The notes under the pieces: generated by a model | Databases searched by the model: none | What the model was told of the DNA's origin: nothing | Seen by the model: only the letters and a program-made list of their open reading frames with translations | Part shown: piece by piece, positions 7,036-14,405 of the stretch | Layout: each line of letters begins with the position of its first letter | Numbering within the stretch: the first letter of the stretch is position 1 | Program-made: the position numbers and the translations under genes | Assembly (NCBI GenBank): GCA_051004815.1 | Contig: JBPCJY010000134.1 | Span: 1-25,165, forward strand | Length of the DNA: 25,165 bases | Direction of reading: 5' to 3' | Source: JBBQXY01 sp051004815 | GTDB lineage: Bacteria; Chloroflexota; Ktedonobacteria; Ktedonobacterales; Ktedonobacteraceae

Positions 7036-7056
7036 GCAGCCAACTTCCTATGTCAA
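7028..7056 (-). promoter_or_regulatory. promoter of the MFS permease gene
   Basis: On the minus strand there is TTGACA (7051-7056), a 17-bp spacer and TATATC (7028-7033), followed by a leader of about 55 bp to ATG 6968. The -35 is consensus and the -10 matches at four of six positions. Confidence 0.55.
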
Positions 7057-7098
7057 TATCTAATGAGGCCATATATTCTCTAAAAACAGCTAGAAGTG

Positions 7099-7107
7099 TG
7101 TTATAAT
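7099..7107 (+). promoter_or_regulatory. extended -10 promoter of the HD hydrolase gene
   Basis: TGTTATAAT combines a perfect TATAAT with the TGn extension, about 36 bp before ATG 7144. No good -35 is visible, which an extended -10 can tolerate. Confidence 0.4.
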
Positions 7108-7143
7108 TCCGCCAAGTTGATGAAAGGAATTAGAGGTTTACGT

Positions 7144-7719
7144 ATGGTACTAACTTCACGTTTTGAGGAAGCATTGGTTTTTGCCACGCAATTGCACGCG
7201 GAGCAGTGGCGTAAAGGGACACATATCCCCTATATCGCGCATTTATTGGCGGTGGCTAGCATCGTGCTCGAAAATGGTGGCAGTGAAGACGAGGCCATCG
7301 CGGGTCTGCTGCATGATGCCATTGAAGACCAGGGCGGTTCTGTGGCACGAGAAGAGATACGTCAACGCTTCGGCGAGAACGTAGTAGCTATTGTAAATGG
7401 TTGTACAGATGCTGATGTGACGCCCAAGCCACCATGGCGCGTGCGCAAAGAAACCTATATTGAACATTTGCGTGTGGCTCCTCCCTCGATACGCCTGGTC
7501 GCTGCCGCCGATAAATTACACAATGCGCGGGCAGTGCTGGCCGATTATCGCGAATTGGGCGAGACGTTATGGCGGCGCTTCCATGGTGGCAGGGAGGGTA
7601 CGCTCTGGTATTATCGCTCGGTTGCCGATGCCCTGCGACAGAGTGGCACATCTCCGCTGATCGAGGAATTGGAACGCGTCGTCTCAGAGATTGAGCGGTT
7701 GGCCTCCGCTAATTATTGA
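7144..7719 (+). CDS. MESH1-like HD-domain (p)ppGpp hydrolase family protein
   Basis: This is a 191-residue stand-alone HD phosphohydrolase. ATG 7144 is preferred over GTG 7096 because AGAGG lies seven bases upstream and the longer frame would start inside the -10 box. Metal-site motifs match the hydrolase half of RelA/SpoT: YIAHLLAVA (His33), LLHDAIED (His57-Asp58, then Glu61-Asp62) and AADKLHNARAV (Asp123, Asn127). The length matches metazoan/bacterial MESH1-type small alarmone hydrolases, and there is no synthetase, TGS or ACT domain. The likely reaction is removal of the 3' pyrophosphate from ppGpp. MESH1 enzymes also act on NADPH, so the substrate is not certain. The thioesterase-family gene follows 48 bp downstream, possibly in the same transcript. 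Confidence 0.82.
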   Translation: MVLTSRFEEALVFATQLHAEQWRKGTHIPYIAHLLAVASIVLENGGSEDEAIAGLLHDAIEDQGGSVAREEIRQRFGENVVAIVNGCTDADVTPKPPWRVRKETYIEHLRVAPPSIRLVAAADKLHNARAVLADYRELGETLWRRFHGGREGTLWYYRSVADALRQSGTSPLIEELERVVSEIERLASANY

Positions 7720-7767
7720 CGCAAGCCGAAAGCGCAAGCGAATGAATGAGAAAAGGAGCGCTGCTGT

Positions 7768-9078
7768 ATGACCAATAAGGTAACTTCTCCACAGATTGAT
7801 ATTGTCAGCAAGGGGCCGCTCATTGATGATGCCTTCAACATCCATCTCAATGGCTTTACCCCTGGTCAACGGCTGACCTTGAAAGCCTTAATGCTCGATG
7901 ATTTTGCTCGTCAATGGGAAGCATATGCCGAATTCCAGGCAGATGAGCAAGGTCGCGTCGATGTAGCTACGCAAAAACCTCTCGCTGGCACCTACAACAA
8001 TGCAGACCCGATGGGCATCGTATGGTCAATGCTACCAACTGGCGAGAAGCAAAACATTCTCTTCGCCAAGGTGCAAGCGACACACATTCCTCTGTTACTC
8101 TCCGTAGCGGTGGCTGGCGAAATCGTATCCCGTGTTGACATGGATAGAAAACTGACTGCCCCTGAAATTGAAAGAACGCAGGTCAGAGAGGCCGGTCTGT
8201 TTGGAACCTTTTTCCAACCTGCTGGCAGTGAGCGCGTTCCAGCCGTGCTATTGTTCGGAGGTTCCAGTGGCGGCCTGAACGAGAGTAAAGCCGCTCTCCT
8301 GGCCTCTCATGGCTATGCAGTACTGGTCCTTGCCTACTTTAGCTACGAACAATTGCCGAAGTACCTGGTAAACATTCCTTTGGAGTATTTTGCGACGGCT
8401 CTCGATTGGCTCCAGGCGCAACCCTTAGTGAATAGAGATCGACTGGCGGTGATGGGCCAATCCAAGGGGGGAGAGCTGGCATTACTGCTTGGGGCTACAT
8501 TCCCACAGATAAAGTCCGTCATTGCCTACGTTCCTAGTTCCGTGGTTTGGCAAGGTCTCAGTGGCTCCTATGAACAGATGCTCAGTAAACCGTCGTCATG
8601 GTCATGTCATGGGCAGCCTCTGCCCTGCGTCCCCATGTTATACACCTCCTCATCCGCTACTGAGAATACGTCGCCACCTCCCCAGGGCAGGGCTATTAGC
8701 TTTACTTCTCTCTACCTCAATAGCTTGAGTAATACCGAAGCGGTTGAACGTGCTGCTATTCCAGTCGAGAAAACCAACGGACCCGTCTTACTTATCTCGG
8801 CCCAGGATGATGCCCTATGGCCTTCCACCCACTTCTGTGAACTGGTCATGGAGCGATTGGACAAGTATACGTTCCCCTATGCCTGCCAACACCTGAACTA
8901 CAAGGGTGCCGGACATTTGATCAATTATCCCTACCTCCCGACAACAGCTACCCAGTCCTTGCAATCAAACTCCGGTGTCACCCTGCTCTATGGCGGGAAC
9001 GCCCAAGATACTGCCTTTGCCGCCGAGGATTCATGGGGGAAGGTACTCGCGTTTTTGCGGCAACATTTGCAAGCGTAA
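7768..9078 (+). CDS. acyl-CoA thioesterase/BAAT family alpha/beta hydrolase
   Basis: A 436-residue protein with the two-domain plan of the acyl-CoA thioester hydrolase/bile acid-CoA:amino acid N-acyltransferase family. The N-terminal beta-sandwich (about 5-125; NIHLNGFTPGQRLTLKA) is followed by an alpha/beta hydrolase domain. In that domain LLFGGSSGGLNESKAALLASHG forms the oxyanion region. The nucleophile is Ser232 in VMGQSKGGELALLLG, the Asp is in LLISAQDDALWPS and the His is in KGAGHLINYPYLP. ATG 7768 is preceded by AAAGGAG at nine bases. The expected activity is hydrolysis of, or acyl transfer from, a CoA thioester or related ester in the cytoplasm. The acyl substrate is unknown. It lies between the HD gene and the cation exchanger, all on the same strand with gaps of about 50 bp. 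Confidence 0.85.
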   Translation: MTNKVTSPQIDIVSKGPLIDDAFNIHLNGFTPGQRLTLKALMLDDFARQWEAYAEFQADEQGRVDVATQKPLAGTYNNADPMGIVWSMLPTGEKQNILFAKVQATHIPLLLSVAVAGEIVSRVDMDRKLTAPEIERTQVREAGLFGTFFQPAGSERVPAVLLFGGSSGGLNESKAALLASHGYAVLVLAYFSYEQLPKYLVNIPLEYFATALDWLQAQPLVNRDRLAVMGQSKGGELALLLGATFPQIKSVIAYVPSSVVWQGLSGSYEQMLSKPSSWSCHGQPLPCVPMLYTSSSATENTSPPPQGRAISFTSLYLNSLSNTEAVERAAIPVEKTNGPVLLISAQDDALWPSTHFCELVMERLDKYTFPYACQHLNYKGAGHLINYPYLPTTATQSLQSNSGVTLLYGGNAQDTAFAAEDSWGKVLAFLRQHLQA

Positions 9079-9134
9079 TCAGTTTGAGATAGCATTAGGA
9101 ACAAAGACCTTCTAAGTATTGAGGAGCAACATGC

Positions 9135-10235
9135 GTGTCTCGTAGTGTGCATAAAAATACAGATGTTCTCTTGAGTCGGCGCGAATGGATTACCATCGCT
9201 ATCACATGCTTCATCACTATACTGGCTGGTATTCTCACGCTGCTACAAGCAAATGCTGTTCTCATCTTCGTCGTGGCAGGAGCAGCTCTTGCTCTGCAAG
9301 CGGGCCTTGTCGGGCAGGCAACGGATCAGATTGGCTCACACCTTGGCGCAGGTGCAACGGGAGTATTACAGTCTGCTCTTGGCAACTTACCAGAGTTATT
9401 TGTGGGCATCTTTGCATTACGTGCTGGGCTTATCGAAGTTGTCCAGGCAGCCCTTGTTGGCTCCATTCTGGGAAATAGCTTATTTGTGCTGGGCCTTGCC
9501 TTCTTCGTTGGTGGCCTGCGCAATGGCACGCAGCGTTTTGGCTCCAACTCACCACGCATGATAGCGGTACTGACTTTGCTCGCTGTGTCAGCACTCGCGG
9601 TGCCAACGCTTGTGTATGGCCTGCACACGCCCGCTGCCGGACATGAGGAAGGACTCAGTGTTATCTGTGCTATCATTCTCCTGGTCATATTTGCCGCGAG
9701 CATTCCAGTTTCTCTCAAGGGTGAACCGCTCGTCGTTTCAAGAGAGGTGAAAGAGTCAGAAGCAGAACCCCCATCCTGGCCGATCTGGCTGGCGATCGTC
9801 GTGTTAGTAGGGGCAGGGATCGGCTCTGCTTTCGTGTCGGATTGGTTCGTGTCAGCATTGACACCAGCCATCACGTTCCTGCATATTTCCCCTGCTTTTA
9901 CCGGTCTGGTTATCGTGGCATTGGCCGGAAATGCTGTAGAAAATGTTGTAGGCGTCCAATTCGCAGCTCGCAATCAAGCTGACTACGCGATCAGTGTCAT
10001 TCTGAATAGTTCGCTCCAGGTTGCATTAGGGTTGATACCGGTGCTGGTACTCCTCAGCTTTGTGATAGGTGGCACGCATCTGACACTTGTGCTGGCTCCC
10101 CTTCTTGTCGCGGCATTAGGGCTGACAGCTATCCTGAGCACCGTGATTATCTATGATGGGGAGTCAACATGGCTCGAGGGGTTGGTGCTCATGGGGTTAT
10201 ATGCTATTATTGCGGTTTCGTTTTGGTGGGGATGA
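9135..10235 (+). CDS. calcium/proton exchanger (CaCA superfamily, CAX type)
   Basis: A 366-residue membrane antiporter with about eleven hydrophobic segments. Both alpha-repeats are visible. The first is ATGVLQSALGNLPELFVGIF (about 74-93), with Glu87 in the cation site. The second is ALAGNAVENVVGVQFAARNQ (about 262-281), with Glu269. An acidic loop (KESEAEPPS, about 206-214) separates the halves. The start is GTG 9135 with GAGGAG (9121-9126) eight bases upstream; the nearby ATG 9131 opens only a four-codon frame. The family exports Ca2+ or other divalent cations in exchange for H+. The stop lies 3 bp from the end of the convergent glycosyltransferase gene, and the two 3' ends share an inverted repeat. 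Confidence 0.9.
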   Translation: MSRSVHKNTDVLLSRREWITIAITCFITILAGILTLLQANAVLIFVVAGAALALQAGLVGQATDQIGSHLGAGATGVLQSALGNLPELFVGIFALRAGLIEVVQAALVGSILGNSLFVLGLAFFVGGLRNGTQRFGSNSPRMIAVLTLLAVSALAVPTLVYGLHTPAAGHEEGLSVICAIILLVIFAASIPVSLKGEPLVVSREVKESEAEPPSWPIWLAIVVLVGAGIGSAFVSDWFVSALTPAITFLHISPAFTGLVIVALAGNAVENVVGVQFAARNQADYAISVILNSSLQVALGLIPVLVLLSFVIGGTHLTLVLAPLLVAALGLTAILSTVIIYDGESTWLEGLVLMGLYAIIAVSFWWG

Positions 10236-10265
10236 TGTCTACTCCTGCCGCGCAAACGAAACCGC
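10212..10265. terminator. inverted repeat across the convergent 3' ends of the exchanger and glycosyltransferase genes
   Basis: GCGGTTTCGTTT (10212-10223) and AAACGAAACCGC (10254-10265) form a perfect 12-bp stem with a 30-nt loop. Each arm lies inside the coding end of one gene. The arrangement suggests a shared bidirectional 3'-end structure, although no U-run follows. Confidence 0.45.
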
Positions 10266-11552
10266 GTGAAAACTTACGAGCAGACGCGTGGTACCGTGCT
10301 TGCCAAAGGGAATCTGTTGGGAAGCAATGATATGTTTCAAGCGCAGAGCGGTGAGCTCGGCACCAAGGCGGTCTGCGTTCAGCACTGCTACGAGCGTATG
10401 TGCGCCATTCAGGCTCAAGTCATCTTCTTCCCGCACATAGTGTCGCAGCAAGGGTAAAAGTTTTCGTACAATGCGCAGCATGACGCGCTCTTCATATTCG
10501 CGCTGGAAATCGCTATCGTCGGCATCGGCTCGTATGAGGTGAAAGACAATCACGCTCTGGGTGTTGCAAATACGTCGGAGTTTGCGCTGCTCATCTTCCA
10601 ATGCTTTGGTTGAGGCCACCGTCTGCCAAACCTGATGCGAACGATTGCGCAAAACATCGTAGCGACCTTGCAAACGCGCTATACCTTCTAGCGCAATGGT
10701 GCCAAGCGTCCATATGACCTGGCGTGGTGTGCTGATGAAATATGGTGTACCAGCCACAATCTCTCGTAGAATCGGCCCTATCTGCATCGTGGACGCCTGA
10801 TAGTGTTCCTGTGCTCGAACCTTGAGATGACCGGCGTGTATGCGTCTCCGTTGCTTGAGAAAGTCACGTACCGTCATCGGCCCTTTATTGTAGACGATGG
10901 CTCCAGGTTCGTATACCAACTTCAACCCTTGTTTGGCAATCATAGCCTCAATTGCAATCTCATCGACGGCGGTATCAATGGGAATTTGCTGAATGACGTT
11001 GCGGAAAGCTACGACCTCGCCCAGCTTTGGCTTGCGCCGTGCCATCCTGTCATGGAGTCGCCACAGCATGTGTACCGCGTGTCCTATGAAGGTATGCTGA
11101 TCGTTCACAGGCACCGGTCGTCCTCCAACCATACCTATAGTAATATCAGTGAAATGGAGGCAAAGTTTTTCGACGATATCTTTTTCTGGAATGATATCAG
11201 CCCCCACCATGACAAGCACTGGACTATGGGCATGGCGCAGAAAGAGGTTGATGGCCGAGGCCTTGCCTTCGCGCCGTTCTTGTAGCAGCAGCTTTATGCG
11301 CGGTTCAGCCTGCACCATCTCTTGTACAATAGCTACAGTTGCATCGGTGCAGCCACTAGCAACCACGATAATTTCTGTCAAGAACGTCTTTTCACCGCTC
11401 TGTTGCAGCAATGCTTGCAACGTACGTTGAATATTGGCCTCTTCATTGTAAGCCATGACCCCAACGCTATAGCTTATCCCCTGGGTATATGAAGTTGGAA
11501 CGCGCTGTTGTTCCGGTAGATATTGCACCTGTTCGAGTGTCTCGCTCACCAT
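10239..11552 (-). CDS. GT2 glycosyltransferase with a C-terminal degenerate GGDEF-like domain
   Basis: A 437-residue protein. Residues about 28-250 form a family 2 glycosyltransferase: GVMAYNEEANIQRTL (31-45), VVASGCTDAT (63-72), EGKASAIN (95-102), the metal-site region VGADI (116-120), the base region DEIAIEA (197-203) and a QRRRIHAGHLK motif (234-244). There is no multi-spanning membrane domain. Residues about 332-435 resemble a nucleotide-cyclase/GGDEF fold: VIVFHLIRADADDSDF, then RIVRKLLPLLRHYVREEDDL, then LNGAHTLVAVL where RYGGDEF would stand, then LKHIIASQQIPF and RLLVSFHAVSF. The catalytic GGDEF residues are lost (NGAHT), so this part can at most bind or regulate. ATG 11552 has GGAG nine bases upstream. 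Acceptor and sugar are unknown. Confidence 0.8.
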   Translation of the reverse strand: MVSETLEQVQYLPEQQRVPTSYTQGISYSVGVMAYNEEANIQRTLQALLQQSGEKTFLTEIIVVASGCTDATVAIVQEMVQAEPRIKLLLQERREGKASAINLFLRHAHSPVLVMVGADIIPEKDIVEKLCLHFTDITIGMVGGRPVPVNDQHTFIGHAVHMLWRLHDRMARRKPKLGEVVAFRNVIQQIPIDTAVDEIAIEAMIAKQGLKLVYEPGAIVYNKGPMTVRDFLKQRRRIHAGHLKVRAQEHYQASTMQIGPILREIVAGTPYFISTPRQVIWTLGTIALEGIARLQGRYDVLRNRSHQVWQTVASTKALEDEQRKLRRICNTQSVIVFHLIRADADDSDFQREYEERVMLRIVRKLLPLLRHYVREEDDLSLNGAHTLVAVLNADRLGAELTALRLKHIIASQQIPFGKHGTTRLLVSFHAVSFARQE

Positions 11553-11661
11553 CGTACTAAGCTCCTTTCTGTGTACTCTTCCCTATCGGCAACAAAACTA
11601 AAAAGCTGAATAATACGTGTCTATAAGAGACGGCGTTCTAAATTGACATAACAATAGGGAA

Positions 11662-12435
11662 ATGAGGTCAGATGGGTCAGAAAGGCAGCGAAAACCAGTG
11701 AACATACCAATAACTTTCGGATGGCCACAAGTTCTCCTGATTATTATCGCCATAGTAGGGCTAGGTTTGCTTATCTCAGCAGGTATGGGCCTGAGCAGAC
11801 GGCTGAACACACGTAGGTTTAGCTACGATGAAGAGGAGGACGAGAACGGGGCTTATAAATTTGGTCGGAGCCGAAGCTATAGGCCGCACCGCCATTTTCG
11901 CTGGGGACGCAGTATCGCTGGCATCATACTGGTGTTACTGGCACTTTCACTGTTGTGGTTGACCTTGCTAGTACAAACCTACCTGGGATTGACGAATGAT
12001 ATTAAGGCGGCGCGGGTACATGCAACGCCAATAGCGAACATTGACCACATGATGAGCGTCGACCTGACCCTCTATGATCAAAACGGACATCAAACCTCTG
12101 AGCAGACCTACATCGTCAATGGCGATGAATGGATGCTACAGAGCGATGTCATCAAGTTCCCGACATGGTTAAACATTGTTGGCCTACACTCCGGTTACAA
12201 ACTGACCCGCCTGGAAGGTCGCTACGATGACCCCAATCTTGAGAGCGACTCTAAGCATGTGGTGGTACAGCTCAATGGGGGCGATGATAACTTCTTCAAA
12301 ACAGTGCAAGAGCAAGCCTGGACCTCGCCCATTGTACAAGCTGCTTACGGCAGTAGCACATTTTTACGAGCCGACGGCAAGACCTACGATGTTTTCGTTT
12401 CGCAAACCGGCCTGTATGCCGCACCAGAAAAGTAA
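11662..12435 (+). CDS. hypothetical protein with two transmembrane segments
   Basis: A 257-residue protein of unknown function. One hydrophobic helix (about 22-43, VLLIIIAIVGLGLLISAGMG) and a second (about 86-109, SIAGIILVLLALSLLWLTLLVQ) flank a cytoplasmic-looking loop. That loop has an acidic patch (YDEEEDENG) followed by a basic stretch (RSRSYRPHRHFRWGR). Residues 110-257 form a soluble, probably extracytoplasmic, beta-rich domain (VDLTLYDQNGHQTSEQTYIV, then VVVQLNGGDDNFFKTVQEQAW). ATG 11662 has only AGGGA very close upstream, and GTG 11698 is an alternative start that keeps both helices. It is divergent from the glycosyltransferase gene (109-bp gap) and converges with the next hydrolase gene. 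No catalytic motif is recognised. Confidence 0.7.
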   Translation: MRSDGSERQRKPVNIPITFGWPQVLLIIIAIVGLGLLISAGMGLSRRLNTRRFSYDEEEDENGAYKFGRSRSYRPHRHFRWGRSIAGIILVLLALSLLWLTLLVQTYLGLTNDIKAARVHATPIANIDHMMSVDLTLYDQNGHQTSEQTYIVNGDEWMLQSDVIKFPTWLNIVGLHSGYKLTRLEGRYDDPNLESDSKHVVVQLNGGDDNFFKTVQEQAWTSPIVQAAYGSSTFLRADGKTYDVFVSQTGLYAAPEK

Positions 12436-12459
12436 GCAGCTAGTATTGAGCCTGGACTT

Positions 12460-13272
12460 CTATTCGTCCAAACCCAATAGTGTACGTAAAGCCTGCACCG
12501 TTTTTTCCCATGCTGCTGCTTGTATATCGATGAGCACGAAATGATCTTCCCCCTCTAATGTGATGAGTTTGATGTCATCACCAGCAGCTTGTGCGTCAGC
12601 AAAGTAGCTCTCACTCATCGCATATGGTACTCTATCGTCTTCTGTACCGTGAATAAGCACCTGTGGAATGCCAAGGGGCAACATAGCAGCAGGAGAGGCA
12701 GCAGCATAGCGTTCAGGAACACTCGTGACACTCCCGCCGAGCAACTCAGTAGCGGCCCCACTACCAAGATTGAACTGCCAACTGCGTTCAAGGTCATTGA
12801 CTCCTGCCAGACTGATTGCTCCTCGTAGAGCTAAAGGTGGGGCGTCAGGTGAGTTGGCTACCGCCAACGGAGAATCCAGGGTTATTTTTCGACGGGCCGC
12901 CAACCAGAGAGCCAGCTGACCTCCCGCCGAGTGACCAATTGTAACTATGCGGTTGAGATCAAGCTTGTAACGAGCAGCAATGGTGCGAAGATAATCAGCA
13001 GCCAGCGCGACATCAAGTAATGTGCCAGGCCAACCACCCCCTTTGTCTCCAACCCGCCGATACTCAATATTCCAGGCCGCGATGCCACGTTGTGCCAGGT
13101 CTTCCGCCATACTGGTCATCAGTGTATAAGTATAAGGATTGCGCCAGAATCCGCCGTGAATAAGAATGACCACCGGATGAGCTTCCTCGCTGATTGGTAG
13201 ATGTAGATAGCTAAATTGTAATGTTTCAGGGCCATAAGCCAGGCGCGTAGTAGTTGGTTGAGGTGTACGCAT
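12460..13272 (-). CDS. alpha/beta hydrolase (kynurenine formamidase/BD-FAE-like esterase)
   Basis: A 270-residue soluble alpha/beta hydrolase. ILIHGGFWRNP (about 36-46) is the HGGxW oxyanion motif typical of kynurenine-formamidase-like and feruloyl-esterase-like members. The nucleophile is Ser115 in TIGHSAGGQLALWLA. The acid is in HGTEDDRVP (Asp212/213) and the His is in GEDHF (His244), so a complete triad is present. An in-frame TGA just upstream fixes the region of the start, and ATG 13272 is the first available start codon. It probably cleaves a small ester or aryl formamide. No other tryptophan-degradation gene is nearby, so kynurenine as substrate is not supported by context. It converges with the two-TM gene across 24 bp. 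Confidence 0.82.
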   Translation of the reverse strand: MRTPQPTTTRLAYGPETLQFSYLHLPISEEAHPVVILIHGGFWRNPYTYTLMTSMAEDLAQRGIAAWNIEYRRVGDKGGGWPGTLLDVALAADYLRTIAARYKLDLNRIVTIGHSAGGQLALWLAARRKITLDSPLAVANSPDAPPLALRGAISLAGVNDLERSWQFNLGSGAATELLGGSVTSVPERYAAASPAAMLPLGIPQVLIHGTEDDRVPYAMSESYFADAQAAGDDIKLITLEGEDHFVLIDIQAAAWEKTVQALRTLLGLDE

Positions 13273-13359
13273 CGTATGTTCTCATCTCTCCTTCTGTTAC
13301 TGCTCCGGTGATAGTATACCTCTTGTAAGAGTACCCTTGACAGGCCTCCATCCTTTAGG

Positions 13360-13468
13360 GGAAAGCAGGAGTGCAGAGGACGCAGTCCTTTGCCGGTTGA
13401 CTCCGGCCTCCTGGTCTAGATGCATGTCACCACGGAAAGCAGGAGTGCAGAGGGCGGCAGCCCTTTGC
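13360..13468. repeat. two copies of a hairpin-forming intergenic repeat
   Basis: A 20-bp identical block (13360-13379 and 13434-13453; core AAAGCAGGAGTGCAGAGG) recurs 74 bp apart. Each copy leads into a hairpin. The first is GCAGAGGAC-gca-GTCCTTTGC (13373-13393) and the second is GCAGAGGGC-ggca-GCCCTTTGC (13447-13468). The two stems differ by an A-T to G-C exchange that keeps pairing, a compensatory change that supports selection on the structure. Confidence 0.75.
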
Positions 13469-13472
13469 TGGG

Positions 13473-13585
13473 GGCTGGGGTGTCCTTTCACTGGGAGGTT
13501 TTTTGGGGAAAGGCATCGGCGAGGGGGAATGACAGGCGAAACCGGCGCGCTTCAAAAAACCTCCCAGTGAAAGGCTGGGGTGTCC
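13473..13585. mobile_element. MITE-like element: 22-bp inverted repeats with 13-bp direct repeats
   Basis: The arms 13484-13505 and 13553-13574 are perfectly complementary over 22 bp (outer sequence CCTTTCACTGGGAGG, then six T and G), with a 47-nt interior. GGCTGGGGTGTCC occurs at 13473-13485 and 13573-13585, exactly 100 bp apart, overlapping the outer ends of the arms. The whole has no coding capacity. It resembles a tiny non-autonomous transposon or a dispersed palindromic repeat. Confidence 0.6.
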
Positions 13586-13606
13586 CCAGATTCCTCTCCC
13601 CTTCTC

Positions 13607-13623
13607 TGCCGCCGCAGGCGGCA
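13607..13623. repeat. small GC-rich hairpin
   Basis: TGCCGCC (13607-13613) pairs with GGCGGCA (13617-13623) across a 3-nt loop, followed by AAAAAG. No gene ends just upstream of it, so its role as a terminator is not supported. Confidence 0.4.
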
Positions 13624-13734
13624 AAAAGACTTGTGAGAATCCCAGATGACCTTGAAATCCCTCTTGCACAGTAGATGAAATCGTGTTATTGTCGCTATAA
13701 TAAGTGTGGAACTCACAAGTTGTCAGGAGAAAAC

Positions 13735-14388
13735 ATGTCATTTGAACTTTATGACTTCCGTTATCGGGTCGCGGCCATGTATCGCGAACGAACACAAGCA
13801 ATTTTGGCAGGTGAAGCCCCTGTTGCTACCTGGCAGCGTTTTTGTAAAGTTCGCGATGAATTATTTGCCCACCATCCACAATCCGCTCTAAGTGAAGAGC
13901 AGCGCGGAAATTTTCAAGGTTTAGCCTATTTCCCGTATAATCCAGAGTTGTGCTTTGTCGTTGATGTCGATACTGATGTTGAGCCAGTTCAACACCAGGT
14001 TGTGATGAATGCTCAGGAAACGATGATGATGACAACGGTGGGACAGGTACACTTCTCTGTCAATGGTCAACCCGCGACGCTTTCCATCTATTGGCTCGAA
14101 GTGTATGGTGGTGGCTTATTCCTTCCTTTTCGCGATGCCACTTGCCCCGTGGAAAGTTACGGCGGAGGGCGTTACCTCTTTGATACGATCAAAGGTAGTG
14201 AGTTTTTGCCAGTGCCGGGAGTGCTTGGCTGGCAACGCATCATGCTGGATTTTAATTATGCCTACAACCCTTCCTGCGCGTATGATAGTCGCTGGGTTTG
14301 CCCTCTATCCCCTCTGGAGAATCGTCTCACCGTACCCATTCGAGCGGGTGAAAAGAAACAAATACAATTGCTCAGGAGTGTTGCTTAA
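13735..14388 (+). CDS. DUF1684 family protein
   Basis: A 217-residue soluble protein of the DUF1684 family. The family core is plain: LFLPFRDATCPVESYGGGRYL (about 121-141), LDFNYAYNPSCAYDSRWVCPLSP (about 175-197) and ENRLTVPIRAGEK (about 199-211), with the conserved Cys and Asn residues. ATG 13735 is chosen over ATG 13675 because AGGAG lies five bases upstream and the N-terminus DFRYRVAAMYRER matches where the family begins. The molecular function of DUF1684 is not established. The gene converges on the Sir2-family gene with 17 bp between the stops. It is preceded by the repeat region rather than by another gene, so it is probably a single-gene unit. Confidence 0.85.
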   Translation: MSFELYDFRYRVAAMYRERTQAILAGEAPVATWQRFCKVRDELFAHHPQSALSEEQRGNFQGLAYFPYNPELCFVVDVDTDVEPVQHQVVMNAQETMMMTTVGQVHFSVNGQPATLSIYWLEVYGGGLFLPFRDATCPVESYGGGRYLFDTIKGSEFLPVPGVLGWQRIMLDFNYAYNPSCAYDSRWVCPLSPLENRLTVPIRAGEKKQIQLLRSVA

Positions 14389-14405
14389 AGAAGCTGTTGC
14401 CGAGA

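Larger units (their letters stand above)
13273..13734. other. non-coding repeat-rich intergenic region (462 bp)
   Basis: No convincing gene is seen here. Short open frames across it have no ribosome binding site and simply translate the repeats. It contains two hairpin repeat units (13360-13468), a MITE-like inverted repeat with flanking direct repeats (13473-13585), a small GC hairpin (13607-13623) and a TATAAT (13696-13701) without a recognisable -35 upstream of the DUF1684 gene. Confidence 0.7.

Noticed and set aside
9131..9145. Four-codon frame MRVS-stop overlapping the exchanger start
   Set aside because: The ribosome binding site is better spaced for GTG 9135. A short ATG frame of this kind also occurs by chance at the kinase start (MSE-stop), so it is probably not a leader peptide.
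9326..9973. 215-codon minus-strand open frame inside the cation exchanger gene
   Set aside because: It lies fully opposite a clear membrane transporter with both CaCA repeats. Its product is low-complexity (Thr, Ala, Pro-rich) and has no ribosome binding site or family resemblance.
10803..11285. 160-codon plus-strand open frame inside the glycosyltransferase gene
   Set aside because: It is a shadow of the GT2 catalytic domain on the other strand and has no motif of its own.
13337..13342. TTGACA as a promoter -35
   Set aside because: No -10-like hexamer lies 15-19 bp downstream, and the sequence falls at the edge of a repeat.
13337..13801. Several open frames of 60-124 codons in the repeat region before the DUF1684 gene
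   Set aside because: They translate the hairpin repeats and the MITE-like palindrome, have no ribosome binding sites and conflict with the structural reading of the region.
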